Origin: Chloroflexi bacterium SZAS-1
GTDB taxonomy: Bacteria > Chloroflexota > Chloroflexia > Chloroflexales > Roseiflexaceae
Direction: 5' to 3'
Length of the DNA stretch: 33,601 nucleotides
NCBI GenBank assembly: GCA_018266315.1
Contig: JAFEAS010000060.1
Span: forward strand, 1-33,601
Of the stretch, positions 8,797 to 16,917 are shown in pieces; the stretch's first letter is position 1; each line of letters begins with the position of its first letter. The position numbers were made by a program, and so were the translations under genes. Below the pieces are notes generated by a model that saw nothing but the letters and a program-made list of their open reading frames with translations, was not told where the DNA came from and did no database searches.

Positions 8797-10431
8797 ATGG
8801 CACCCTATTCACCTCGGAATATGGCCGACTACGATGCGACCTACCAGGCATTTACGTGGGATCGGCCCGAGTACTTCAATTTCGCCGCCGATGTGATTGA
8901 CCGCTGGGCCAGCGAGCGCCCCGATCAGCCCGCGCTGCTCTGGTCGAATGAGGCTGGCGATAGGCGCGATTATACCTGGCGTGATGTACAGCGCGAATCG
9001 CAGATTGCTGCAACTGTGCTGGCACAATTGGGCCTGAAGCGCGGCGACCGGCTGTTCATTATGCTGCCGCGTATCCCCGAATGGTGGATGCTGGTGCTGG
9101 GCTGTATTCGTGCAGGCGTTGTGTTTATGCCTGGTACGCCCATGCTTACTTCCAAAGATCTACGTTACCGTCTCGAAATTTCTGATGCGAAGGCCGTGAT
9201 TACCGACCCCGAGAGCGCACCAAAGTTCAACGAGTTGCTAACCGGCACCAGCGTACAGCACTGGATCAGCGTTGGCACCGCGGGCACGCCCTGGCAGAAC
9301 TACGGCGACCTGGCCGCAGCGGTGAACACACCTGCCACCTTCGAGCGCACGCGCGCCGATGATCCGCTGCTGATTTATTTCACCTCGGGCACAACGGGTA
9401 TGCCCAAAATGGTCGGGCACACCCAGGCGAGCTATGGCATTGGCCACCAGATTACCGGGAAATATTGGCTCGATCTCACGCCTGAGGATCGGCATCTCAC
9501 CCTTTCGGATACTGGCTGGGCTAAAGCGGCCTGGGGCAAACTGTTTGGGCCGTGGAGCCAGGGCGCGTGTAATGTAGTATACGATTTTCGTGGGCGCTTC
9601 GATGCGCCGCGTATTCTCGATCTGCTCCAGCGCGTGGGTGTTACTAACTTCTGCGCGCCGCCAACCGCATATCGTGCGCTCATATTGCAGGATCTCACCC
9701 ACTACGATCTTTCAGCTATGCGCCATGCCGTGAGTGCGGGCGAGCCACTGAACCCGGAGGTGATTGCGGTGTGGAAGGAAGCCACCGGGCTTGATATTCG
9801 TGAGGGCTATGGTCAGACCGAAAGCGTGTTGATGGTCGGCGTGTTCCCGTGTATGGAACCGCGCCCAGGTGCCATGGGTAAACCTTCGCCCGGCTTCGAT
9901 GTGCGAGTGATTGATGAACATGGCAATGAGGTGCCCGATGGACAGGAAGGCGATATCGCGGTGCGCATCGCGCCTGCGCGCCCGGTTGGCCTGTTCGAGC
10001 GCTACCTGAACGACGAGCGGGCAAATGCTGTTGCATTTCGCGGCGACTGGTACGTTACCGGCGATCGCGCTGTGCGCGATGATGACGGCTATCTCTGGTT
10101 TGTGGCGCGTTCCGATGATGTGATCAAAACCTCGGGCTACCGGGTTGGCCCCTTCGAAGTTGAGTCGGCTTTGCTCGAACATTCGGCCGTCGCCGAATCG
10201 GCGGTGGTGGGTGTGCCCGATGAGCGGATCGGGCAGCGCATCAAGGCCTTTGTAGTGCTGAAGCCTGGCATTGAGGGTACCGCCGCAATGATCACCGCGC
10301 TGCAAGATCACTGTAAGCAGATCACCGCGCCCTACAAGTACCCGCGCGAGATTGTATTTGTGACCGAGCTGCCCAAAACCGTCAGTGGTAAGATTCGCCG
10401 GAATGAGCTGCGCCGCCAATCAGGCGGGTAG
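8797..10431 (+). CDS. Medium-chain-type acyl-CoA synthetase (AMP-forming)
   Basis: A 544-residue adenylate-forming enzyme. The ATP/AMP-binding loop YFTSGTTGMPKMV is at about residues 194-206, followed by GYGQTES (A5 motif), WYVTGDRAVRDDDGYLWFVAR (A7/A8), the hinge and GYRVGPFEVESALLEH, and the C-terminal SGKIRRNELR with the catalytic Lys. The N-terminal FNFAADVIDRWA and the motif spacing resemble the acetyl-CoA synthetase/medium-chain ACSM branch rather than long-chain FadD. The family activates a carboxylate with ATP to acyl-AMP and then transfers it to CoA in the cytoplasm; chain length cannot be fixed from sequence. A very good ribosome site (GAGGAGG) precedes the ATG. No enoyl-CoA or dehydrogenase genes flank it, so the pathway is open. 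Confidence 0.88.
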   Translation: MAPYSPRNMADYDATYQAFTWDRPEYFNFAADVIDRWASERPDQPALLWSNEAGDRRDYTWRDVQRESQIAATVLAQLGLKRGDRLFIMLPRIPEWWMLVLGCIRAGVVFMPGTPMLTSKDLRYRLEISDAKAVITDPESAPKFNELLTGTSVQHWISVGTAGTPWQNYGDLAAAVNTPATFERTRADDPLLIYFTSGTTGMPKMVGHTQASYGIGHQITGKYWLDLTPEDRHLTLSDTGWAKAAWGKLFGPWSQGACNVVYDFRGRFDAPRILDLLQRVGVTNFCAPPTAYRALILQDLTHYDLSAMRHAVSAGEPLNPEVIAVWKEATGLDIREGYGQTESVLMVGVFPCMEPRPGAMGKPSPGFDVRVIDEHGNEVPDGQEGDIAVRIAPARPVGLFERYLNDERANAVAFRGDWYVTGDRAVRDDDGYLWFVARSDDVIKTSGYRVGPFEVESALLEHSAVAESAVVGVPDERIGQRIKAFVVLKPGIEGTAAMITALQDHCKQITAPYKYPREIVFVTELPKTVSGKIRRNELRRQSGG

Positions 10432-10540
10432 CGCTTACCGTCTGGTCGTGCCGCACATAATGCTGCGCATCTGCTGAAGTATCTCTATGCGCCGGGCGTG
10501 GTACCTTGAAAATTGCGCGAATTTGGAGGTGGCCCAACTC

Positions 10541-10809
10541 ATGCTGATCGATGCAGCGCATCGGCGCTGGTGGCAAATCTTCGAAGTTGTATTTGGTATT
10601 CCGTTTTTCGTCGCTCTGGCTCTTCAATATGTGCGCCAGGTTTGTTGCCGCTTGGCTTTTTTGCACCCTTCACCCTGGTGCTTGGTGTAGCCTTTATCAT
10701 CTTTGACACAAGCTTCGTACTGCTTGCGCGCTGGGAAATAGCCCAGCATAAACAATGCTGTCGCAGGCAAAATTCCATGATGAGAGAATATGATGACTCC
10801 CACATTTGA
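10541..10809 (+). pseudogene. Frameshifted, truncated isoprenylcysteine-methyltransferase-like membrane protein remnant
   Basis: An ATG at 10541 with GGAGGT 10 nt upstream starts a frame encoding RWWQIFEVVFGIPFFVALALQYVR, which resembles the first membrane helix of ICMT/phospholipid methyltransferase-family proteins. The similarity then jumps near 10625-10640 to the second plus frame, which gives LLPLGFFAPFTLVLGVAFII and a second hydrophobic helix ending LLARWEIAQHKQ, and stops at 10809. The family would continue with a PTDPGHPT-like segment and the SAM-binding C-terminal half; neither is present. So there is a frameshift plus loss of the catalytic part. A sequencing error could explain the shift but not the truncation. 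The family assignment is from memory of the motif layout and is moderate. Its 3' end overlaps the next gene's start. Confidence 0.5.
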
Positions 10810-11737
10810 CATACGAATGCCCGATCTGCACGGCCAGCTGGCGGTTGTTACCGGTGCCAATAGCGGCCTGGGCTTTGGGTTAACGCGGCGGCTCGCCGCC
10901 GCAGGCGCTGCGGTGATTCTGGCGGTGCGTAATGCCGAGAAGGGGCGTCAGGCGATCCAGCAGCTGCTGGCCGAATATCCACAGGCCAACCTTGCGCTTG
11001 AGCTGATCGACCTGGCAAATCTACAATCGGTGCATAGCTTTGCCGCGCGATTGGGCGCAGCGGGTCGCCCAATTAACATCCTGATCAATAACGCAGGCGT
11101 GATGATGCCGCCGCGTCGTTATACCACCACCGACGACTTCGAGCTGCAATTTGGCGCGAATCACCTCGGGCACTTTGCCCTTACGGCCTGGCTGCTGCCG
11201 CTGCTGCGCGCGGCTGGATCGGCCCACGTAACAACCATGAGCAGCGGCGTGAATCACCTTGGGCGCATTCGTTTTGGCGATCTGCAATGGCAGCAGGGCT
11301 ATTCGCCAGCGCTGGCCTATGCTCAATCGAAGCTTGCGAACTTATTATTCGCCACCGAGCTCGATCGGCGTAGCCGCCAGCAAGGCTGGGGTATTCGCAG
11401 CAATGCCGCGCATCCGGGTGTAACGCGCACGAACTTGCAGCGTTCTGGCCCGTCCATGGGCACGGGGCGCAGCGATGAGCCGCTCATGATGCGTTTCTCA
11501 AAGGCGCTCCCTGGTATCTGGCAAGAGGTGCCGCAGGGTTGCCTGCCCGCGCTGTTCGCCGCAACCAACCCGCTGGCACCTGGTGGTGCTTATTATGGCC
11601 CCGATGGCTTTGGCGAAATGACGGGTATGCCCAAGCTGGCGCGTTTGCCGCGCGGCGCGAACGATCCAGCGGTGGCGAGGCAGCTCTGGGCCATTTCTGA
11701 GCAGCTGACGGGCGCGCGCTTTCCGGCAAACGACTGA
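10790..11737 (+). CDS. Short-chain dehydrogenase/reductase (retinol dehydrogenase-like)
   Basis: This 315-residue Rossmann-fold oxidoreductase has the cofactor motif TGANSGLG (about residues 21-28), NNAGVM for the central strand, catalytic Ser in MSSGVN (S151/S152) and Y177-A-Q-S-K181. AVRNAEKG after the second strand, with Arg, suggests NADP(H). The arrangement, with [10 protein letters not shown] and a long C-terminal part ending near [14 protein letters not shown], matches the extended retinol/protochlorophyllide reductase-like SDRs, which act on hydrophobic alcohols or ketones; the substrate here is unknown. The start ATG at 10790 is followed by a second ATG, with GAGAG just upstream. It begins inside the tail of the upstream pseudogene, so it may have been co-transcribed with the acyl-CoA synthetase. 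Confidence 0.85.
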   Translation: MMTPTFDIRMPDLHGQLAVVTGANSGLGFGLTRRLAAAGAAVILAVRNAEKGRQAIQQLLAEYPQANLALELIDLANLQSVHSFAARLGAAGRPINILINNAGVMMPPRRYTTTDDFELQFGANHLGHFALTAWLLPLLRAAGSAHVTTMSSGVNHLGRIRFGDLQWQQGYSPALAYAQSKLANLLFATELDRRSRQQGWGIRSNAAHPGVTRTNLQRSGPSMGTGRSDEPLMMRFSKALPGIWQEVPQGCLPALFAATNPLAPGGAYYGPDGFGEMTGMPKLARLPRGANDPAVARQLWAISEQLTGARFPAND

Positions 11738-11760
11738 TCATCGTTTTGGCGTGATGTGCG

Positions 11761-11826
11761 CTAAAAGTTTAAGCTGAATTTAAGGTGTGCACGGGGGTAT
11801 TTAACACGCGGCGGGGCTGAATTTAG
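11761..11826 (+). promoter_or_regulatory. 11-bp-phased TTTA repeats, candidate OmpR-family regulator sites
   Basis: TTTAAG occurs at 11768-11773 and again at 11779-11784, exactly 11 bp apart. Further TTTA cores lie at 11800 and 11822, i.e. 21 and 22 bp on, keeping the same helical face. A 10-bp direct repeat GCTGAATTTA (11773-11782 and 11816-11825) is embedded. OmpR/PhoB-type winged-helix regulators bind tandem direct repeats with about an 11-bp period, and one is encoded in the operon downstream. The basal promoter is weak: CATGAT at 11841-11846 is the best -10 I find, as expected for an activated promoter. Confidence 0.5.
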
Positions 11827-11864
11827 TACAGTACGCATAGCATGATTGAGCAAGGATAGATGCT

Positions 11865-12485
11865 ATGTCGAACATTCAGCCCCGCCGCGTGAGCCCAATC
11901 GCCCGCACCATTCGTAAATTTTTCGTCTCTGGCTTTGTGGTAGCCACCTTCGTAGCCTATGCGCTACACGAGCGCTTCGGTGGCGCACCTGCGAGTGCGA
12001 ATGCTACGCCGCTCCCGCTTGCAGCCCAGCCCACGGCGTTGGCCCAGCGCCCGCCCACAACAGCGCAGCCGCCAAAGCTCCCGCAAGCAGCCGTGCCTAC
12101 CGCGCCACCGCCCCCAACCGCACGCGCACTCCCCACTGTAGCCCCCACCGAAGCTCCTACGGATGCGCCGGTTGCCCAGAATAACGGGCTGTACCGTGAT
12201 GGTTCGTATGCTGGCCCGGTCACCGATGCGTATTACGGTAACATGCAGGTTCAAGCAGTTATTCAAGCTGGTAAGCTCACCGACGTGCAGATTTTGGAAT
12301 ACCCCAACGACCGCAGAACCTCGATTCGCATCAATAACATTGCGCTCCCTTATCTGATTAGCGAGGCTATCCAGGCCCAGAGCGCCAATGTCGATGCAAT
12401 TTCGGGCGCGACACTGAGCAGTGATGCATTTGTGCAATCGCTGCAATCGGCACTTAATAGCGCAAAAAACAAAGGCGCGGCGTGA
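11865..12485 (+). CDS. Membrane-anchored FMN-binding domain protein with covalent flavinylation motif
   Basis: This 206-residue protein has a basic N-terminus, one membrane helix (about residues 19-36), a long Pro/Ala/Thr linker (about 37-103) and an FMN_bind domain (about 108-200) starting YRDGSYAG. The flavinylation motif DAISGAT is intact: D177, S180, G181 and acceptor T183. In the Nqr/Rnf systems ApbE attaches FMN through a phosphoester to this Thr. The linker and topology place the flavin domain outside the membrane, so it should be the extracytoplasmic electron carrier of the operon. AAGGA precedes the ATG by about 8 nt. Its stop overlaps the GTG start of the flavin transferase gene (GTGA). 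RR at positions 7-8 is not followed by a convincing Tat motif. Confidence 0.88.
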   Translation: MSNIQPRRVSPIARTIRKFFVSGFVVATFVAYALHERFGGAPASANATPLPLAAQPTALAQRPPTTAQPPKLPQAAVPTAPPPPTARALPTVAPTEAPTDAPVAQNNGLYRDGSYAGPVTDAYYGNMQVQAVIQAGKLTDVQILEYPNDRRTSIRINNIALPYLISEAIQAQSANVDAISGATLSSDAFVQSLQSALNSAKNKGAA

Positions 12486-13237
12486 GGCAAACACGCATTC
12501 TGATGGGCATGCCGGTGACGGTTGAGATCGCCGATTCCGGCGCAACTATGGACTTGCTTGATGCAGTGTTTGCGTACTTCGAATACGTTGATGCGACATT
12601 CAGCACCTACAAGCCCGAGAGTGAGATTAGCCGGATTAACCGGGGCGAGCTGGCGGTAGCGCAGGCCAGCGCCGATATGCGGGCCATCTTCGGGTTAGCC
12701 GAGCAGACGCGCCAGGAAACGGGTGGTTATTTCAACATTACGCGCAATGGCGAGTATGACCCTTCGGGCATTGTGAAGGGCTGGGCGATCGACCAGGCGG
12801 CTGAGCTATTACGCGAACGTGGTTGCGCTAATTTCTATGTCGATGCCGGTGGCGATATTCAGGTTGTGGGCTTGAATGCGAGTGGCGTGCCCTGGCGGGT
12901 AGGTATTCGCAATCCCTTCAACCTGCATGAGATTGTGAAGGTGCTGGCGGTGACCGACTGTGGCGTGGCAACGTCCGGCACCTCGATCCGCGGCCAGCAT
13001 ATCTACAACCCGTTTGCGCCGAGTGAGCCACTGACCGAAATCGTGAGCCTGACGGTGATTGGGCCGGATATTTACGAGGCCGACCGCTTTGCAACTGCGG
13101 CATTTGCCATGGGGCGCACAGGTATTTTCTTCATCGAACAGCTTACTGGCCTGGAAGGCTACGCGATCGATGCCCACGGCCAGGCTACGTTCACCACCGG
13201 TTTTATGAGGTATATCGCCCATGATGAAGCTGATTGA
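12482..13237 (+). CDS. apbE: ApbE-family FAD:protein FMN transferase
   Basis: This 251-residue protein has the ApbE motifs in order: FSTYKPESEISRIN, DPSGIVKGWAID, NFYVDAGGDIQVVG, TSGTSIRGQHIYNP (substrate/Mg2+ region), and ADRFATAAFAMG. The enzyme moves FMN from FAD to a Thr in a D/S-GAT motif; the acceptor is almost certainly the upstream protein (T183). The start is GTG at 12482, overlapping the upstream stop, so the two are translationally coupled. It lacks the lipoprotein or Sec signal that many ApbE proteins carry: the catalytic domain starts right at RILMGMPVTVEI. The last 17 bp overlap the next gene. Identification is secure; location (cytoplasmic, from sequence) is puzzling because the target domain appears external. 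Confidence 0.92.
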   Translation: MRQTRILMGMPVTVEIADSGATMDLLDAVFAYFEYVDATFSTYKPESEISRINRGELAVAQASADMRAIFGLAEQTRQETGGYFNITRNGEYDPSGIVKGWAIDQAAELLRERGCANFYVDAGGDIQVVGLNASGVPWRVGIRNPFNLHEIVKVLAVTDCGVATSGTSIRGQHIYNPFAPSEPLTEIVSLTVIGPDIYEADRFATAAFAMGRTGIFFIEQLTGLEGYAIDAHGQATFTTGFMRYIAHDEAD

Positions 13238-14741
13238 TAACTTGCTGAACCGGCTGACCATGTACCGGCTGGCGCTGTATTACATGATCTTCTTGCTGGC
13301 GATTGCAGTGATGTTTGCCTGGGCCGGGGTGCTGCCCTACGATCCATATGCGCTGTTGTTTACCATCGGCGTGGCACTGGCCGCGTGTGGCATTACCAAT
13401 GCGATGTTTGCGCGTACCTATGGTGTGCCTGCCAATAGCGAGTCGGCCTCTATCTCGGCACTGATTCTGGCGCTGATTATCACGCCAATTAGCTCGCCCC
13501 AGGATATCTGGTTTGTGGCCTGGGCCGGGGTGCTGGCGATGGCATCGAAGTATATTGTGGCGTGGCACCATAAGCACCTGTTTAACCCGGTGGCTTTTGC
13601 GGTGGCACTGACCTACCTGGTGCTGAATCAATCGGCGAGCTGGTGGGTGGGCACGCCGCCAATGTTGCCGTTTGTGCTGCTGGGTGGGCTGCTGCTGGCA
13701 CGCCGCCTCCGCCGCTTTGGCCTGGTGCTCAGCTTCCTGGGTGCGGCACTGGCGGCGGTGGTAGTGCTTTCGGCGCTCAGTGGGCAGCGCATCGGCGCGG
13801 CGCTGCAACAAACTGCGCTTTACTCGCCGCTATTCTTCTTCGCCTTTATTATTCTTACCGAACCGCTGACGGCACCGCCAACCCGTCGCCAGCAGCTGGC
13901 GTATGGCGCGCTGGTGGGTGTGCTCTTCGTTCCCGAATTTCATATTGGCTCATTCTACACCACGCCCGAGCTAGCAATATTGATTGGGAACCTGCTCTCG
14001 TTTATGGTAAGCCCCAAGGCCACGCAGGTGCTGACGCTGCGCGAAAAAATCCAGATCGCGCCCGATGTGTACGACTTTGTGTTTGCCCCGGTGCGCCGTT
14101 TTGCGTTTGCCCCCGGCCAATATATGGAATGGACGCTGGGCCACGCCGATGCCGATGGGCGCGGCAACCGCCGCTATTTCACGCTCGCCTCGTCCCCAAC
14201 CGAAGATACCTTGCGCCTGGGCGTAAAATTCTATCAGCAATCGAGCAGCTTCAAGCATGCGCTCCTTGCGATGAACCAGCAGACAGAAATTGTAGCAGCG
14301 CAGCTGGCAGGCGATTTTGTGCTGCCAAGCGACCCAGCGCAGCCGTGTGTGTTGCTTGCCGGCGGCATTGGCATTACGCCATTCCGCAGCATGCTCAAAT
14401 ACCTGATCGATACGCGCCAGCGCCGCCCAATTGTGGTGTTTTATGCTAACCGGCGGGTTGAAGATATTGTGTATCGTGATGTCCTCGACCAGGCGTACTA
14501 CGAGCTTGGCATCAAAACGATCTATACTATCAGCGACACCAAATCGCTGCCGCAAGCGTGGCGCGGGCGGGTTGGGCGTATCAGCCCGCAGCTGATTATG
14601 GCCGAAGTGCCGCACTACCAGCAGTGTACGTTCTATCTTTCCGGCCCGCCGAGCATGGTCGAAGCATTTAAGGATATGCTGAACCAGATGCATGTGAAGC
14701 CGAGCCAGATCAAAACCGACCTGTTTGCTGGGCTGGTCTGA
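13221..14741 (+). CDS. NqrB/RnfD-like membrane domain fused to FAD/NAD(P)H ferredoxin-reductase module
   Basis: A 506-residue fusion. About residues 15-265 hold roughly nine hydrophobic helices with NqrB/RnfD/UbiQ-type features such as SASISALILALIITP, the HLFNPVAFAVAL segment and FFFAFIILTEPLTAP. Residues from about 275 form a ferredoxin-NADP reductase-like unit: FAPGQYMEWTL, FAD-binding RYFTLAS (318-324), nucleotide loop GGIGITPFRSML (from 381), YLSGPPSMV, and a C-terminal DLFAGLV. The likely path is NAD(P)H to FAD in the cytosol, then through the membrane domain to the FMN protein outside. The Thr flavinylation motif (SGAT) of classical NqrB/RnfD is absent; the nearest segment reads WWVGTPPMLP. 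The ATG at 13221 lies inside apbE, with GAGG upstream. No CxxC iron-sulfur motifs are seen. Confidence 0.85.
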   Translation: MMKLIDNLLNRLTMYRLALYYMIFLLAIAVMFAWAGVLPYDPYALLFTIGVALAACGITNAMFARTYGVPANSESASISALILALIITPISSPQDIWFVAWAGVLAMASKYIVAWHHKHLFNPVAFAVALTYLVLNQSASWWVGTPPMLPFVLLGGLLLARRLRRFGLVLSFLGAALAAVVVLSALSGQRIGAALQQTALYSPLFFFAFIILTEPLTAPPTRRQQLAYGALVGVLFVPEFHIGSFYTTPELAILIGNLLSFMVSPKATQVLTLREKIQIAPDVYDFVFAPVRRFAFAPGQYMEWTLGHADADGRGNRRYFTLASSPTEDTLRLGVKFYQQSSSFKHALLAMNQQTEIVAAQLAGDFVLPSDPAQPCVLLAGGIGITPFRSMLKYLIDTRQRRPIVVFYANRRVEDIVYRDVLDQAYYELGIKTIYTISDTKSLPQAWRGRVGRISPQLIMAEVPHYQQCTFYLSGPPSMVEAFKDMLNQMHVKPSQIKTDLFAGLV

Positions 14742-14801
14742 GCTTTGCAAGGCTTCGCCCGGGCGATATTCGGTGCGCCGCATGCATAAACTACCGCACA
14801 T

Positions 14802-15503
14802 ATGACGACCATTCTGCTGATTGATGACGATGCGCGTCTGACCGAGCCGATCCAATTTCAGCTAGAGGCGCTAGGCTATACCGTGGCGATTGCGCACGAT
14901 GGTGCGGCGGGCGTGCAGCTTGTGATGAGCATACGGCCTGATTTGGTGCTGCTCGATATTATGCTGCCGGGAAAAGATGGCTGGCAGGTATGCCACGAAG
15001 TGCGCCAGTTTTCGCAGGTGCCGATCATTATGCTCACGGCGCTAGGCCAGGAAATCGACCGTATTCGTGGGCTGGAACTTGGGGCCGATGATTATTTGAC
15101 CAAGCCCTTTTCGTTTCATGCGTTGGTTGCGCATATTAAATCATTATTGCGGCGGGTACAGTGGGACCAGGCACTGCTGACTGCCAACCAGGTACGAATT
15201 GGCGAGGTGGTGCTCGACCCGGGCGCGCACCGGGCCTGGAAGGCCAGCCAGGAATTAGCGCTGCGCAACAAAGAGTACGAGCTGCTCTCGCTACTGATGC
15301 AGCAGGCTGGCAAAGTGCTCACGCGCGAGCTGTTATTCAACCAGATCTGGGGCACCGATTGGCTCGGCGATACCCGCACGCTCGATGTGCATATTCGCTG
15401 GTTGCGCCAGAAGATTGAGAACGACCCTTCAGCACCGCAATACATCCAGACCGTGCGCAATGTTGGGTATCGCTTTGCAACGCCCGAGGAAGTGCGATTG
15501 TGA
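14802..15503 (+). CDS. OmpR/PhoB-family response regulator
   Basis: This 233-residue protein has a receiver domain (about 1-120) with acidic pocket D8-D10, phosphoacceptor D52 in LVLLDIMLPGKDG, the Thr of IIMLTA and the Lys of TKPF. A winged-helix DNA-binding domain follows (about 130-230; LRNKEYELLSLLMQQAGKVLTRELL, then TLDVHIRWLRQKIE and VRNVGYRF). It is a transcription regulator phosphorylated by the kinase encoded next, whose GTG overlaps its TGA. A 60-bp gap separates it from the electron-transfer gene, with no hairpin-plus-U terminator, so one transcript is plausible. OmpR-type proteins bind tandem direct repeats, fitting the 11-bp-phased TTTAAG sites at 11768-11784. No clear ribosome site precedes the ATG. 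Confidence 0.93.
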   Translation: MTTILLIDDDARLTEPIQFQLEALGYTVAIAHDGAAGVQLVMSIRPDLVLLDIMLPGKDGWQVCHEVRQFSQVPIIMLTALGQEIDRIRGLELGADDYLTKPFSFHALVAHIKSLLRRVQWDQALLTANQVRIGEVVLDPGAHRAWKASQELALRNKEYELLSLLMQQAGKVLTRELLFNQIWGTDWLGDTRTLDVHIRWLRQKIENDPSAPQYIQTVRNVGYRFATPEEVRL

Positions 15504-16909
15504 ATGCCCTGCGATCGCTGCGCGCCCAGTTGGCGGCGGCTATTCTTACTGCCCTGGCGCTCGGGCTGGGCCTGCTGCTGATCATGGCGGGCAATCAGAT
15601 GTCGCGCATGACGATGGAAGCGTTTATTCACGAGCAGCAGGCCCAGGCGCTGGCACTGGCAAATACGTTCCCCGAGGCATTCGAACGCCAGAGCGCGCAG
15701 CAGCTCCTTGGCGCATGGATGGCGCGCCGCAATCAGCTTCAGGGCGATTTCACCACCGACACGAATGTCAATCTGTTTACTACTCGCGGCGCGCTTGTGG
15801 TGAGTAGCAGCTCGAACGGGCGCTTAGTGGTGGATAATGCGCGTGTCCTTAGCGGGAATGTGGTCAGCACCGTGATAGATGGCCGCCTCTATACGGCGGT
15901 ACCGGTGGTTCATGAGGGGCGCGATGTACTGGGCACGCTGCAGCTCGATACCTCAACCGCGCCCGTCAATAATCGCCTGTTTTCGCGCTGGCTTGCGCTG
16001 ATTGGTGCGGCAGCGGGCGCGCTGGTGCTGGCATTTGCCATTGCCATGTGGGTTGCCGCCCAGCTTACGCGCCCACTCTCGCAGCTGCGCGGGGTTGCGC
16101 AGCAAATGGCCGAAGGGCAGCTACATGCGCGGGTGGCAATCGACGATACGGTGAACGAGCTAGCATCGGTTGGCGCAATGTTCAACCATATGGCCGAACG
16201 GATCGAGCAGACGGTGCAGCAACAGCGCGATTTTGTGGCAAATGCCTCGCACGAGCTGCGCGCCCCGCTGGCATCGATTAAAATTCGCGCCGAGGCATTG
16301 GCGAGCCAGAATGTTGGTGGTATGCGCGCCCAGCAATATGCTGCCGAAATTAACGATGATGTGAGCCAGCTTGCCGACCTGGTCGGCAATTTGCTGCAGC
16401 TCTCGCGAGTTGAGGGCGGCGCATTCACCCTGCCGACGCAGCCGCTGAATGTGCTCGACGAATTGCAGGCATGTGTGCGCGCTGCTACGCCGCGTCTGGC
16501 ACAGCGACATCAGCATTTTGAAAGCCAGCTCGCCGACGATATTCCTAATCTGTACCTTCAGCCGAACGATTTAACGCTGATGGTCGGCAATTTGCTGGAT
16601 AACGCGATTAAGTACACGCCTGAAGGTGGCTGCGTTAGCCTGGCGGTGGCGTGGCACGCCCATGCGCTTGAAATTGCGGTGAAAGACTCGGGCGAGGGCA
16701 TCCCACCGAGCGATCTGCCGCGCATTAGCGAGCGCTTTTTCCGCGTCGATCGCGCACACACGCGTGAGGTGCCGGGAGTGGGCCTGGGCCTGGCGCTGGT
16801 GGCGGCAGTGGTTCGCCAATATAACGGCACGCTACGGTTTACTAGCAGCGGTGTGCCGGGGGAAGGCACCCAGGCATATATTGAGCTGCCAGGCATGCCT
16901 GCCACATAG
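15500..16909 (+). CDS. Membrane sensor histidine kinase with HAMP domain
   Basis: This 469-residue kinase starts at GTG 15500, overlapping the regulator's stop. A first membrane helix (about 10-31), an external domain of about 130 residues, a second helix (about 163-188) and a HAMP linker (about 189-241) precede the HisKA motif NASHELRAPLASIK with phosphoacceptor H251. The ATPase domain shows the N box (NLLDNAIKYTPEG), G1 (DSGEGIPP), F box (ERFFRVDRAHT) and G2 (GVGLGLAL). It is the cognate kinase for the preceding regulator. The external domain has no motif I recognise and no Cys, so the signal is open; context suggests external redox conditions or an electron acceptor. The next gene, on the other strand, ends 8 bp away, with no terminator between. 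Confidence 0.93.
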   Translation: MNALRSLRAQLAAAILTALALGLGLLLIMAGNQMSRMTMEAFIHEQQAQALALANTFPEAFERQSAQQLLGAWMARRNQLQGDFTTDTNVNLFTTRGALVVSSSSNGRLVVDNARVLSGNVVSTVIDGRLYTAVPVVHEGRDVLGTLQLDTSTAPVNNRLFSRWLALIGAAAGALVLAFAIAMWVAAQLTRPLSQLRGVAQQMAEGQLHARVAIDDTVNELASVGAMFNHMAERIEQTVQQQRDFVANASHELRAPLASIKIRAEALASQNVGGMRAQQYAAEINDDVSQLADLVGNLLQLSRVEGGAFTLPTQPLNVLDELQACVRAATPRLAQRHQHFESQLADDIPNLYLQPNDLTLMVGNLLDNAIKYTPEGGCVSLAVAWHAHALEIAVKDSGEGIPPSDLPRISERFFRVDRAHTREVPGVGLGLALVAAVVRQYNGTLRFTSSGVPGEGTQAYIELPGMPAT

Positions 16910-16917
16910 GGGGGTAG

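Noticed and set aside
13643..14449. 268-codon plus-strand frame
   Set aside because: It is a shifted reading of the NqrB/RnfD-reductase fusion; Arg/Pro/Cys-rich composition, no domain.
14755..14766. TCGCCCGGGCGA palindrome before the response regulator as a terminator
   Set aside because: Only a 12-bp loop-less palindrome, no U-tract; common in GC-rich sequence.
13971..14855. 294-codon minus-strand frame
   Set aside because: Antisense to the FAD/NAD(P)H module, which carries clear cofactor motifs.
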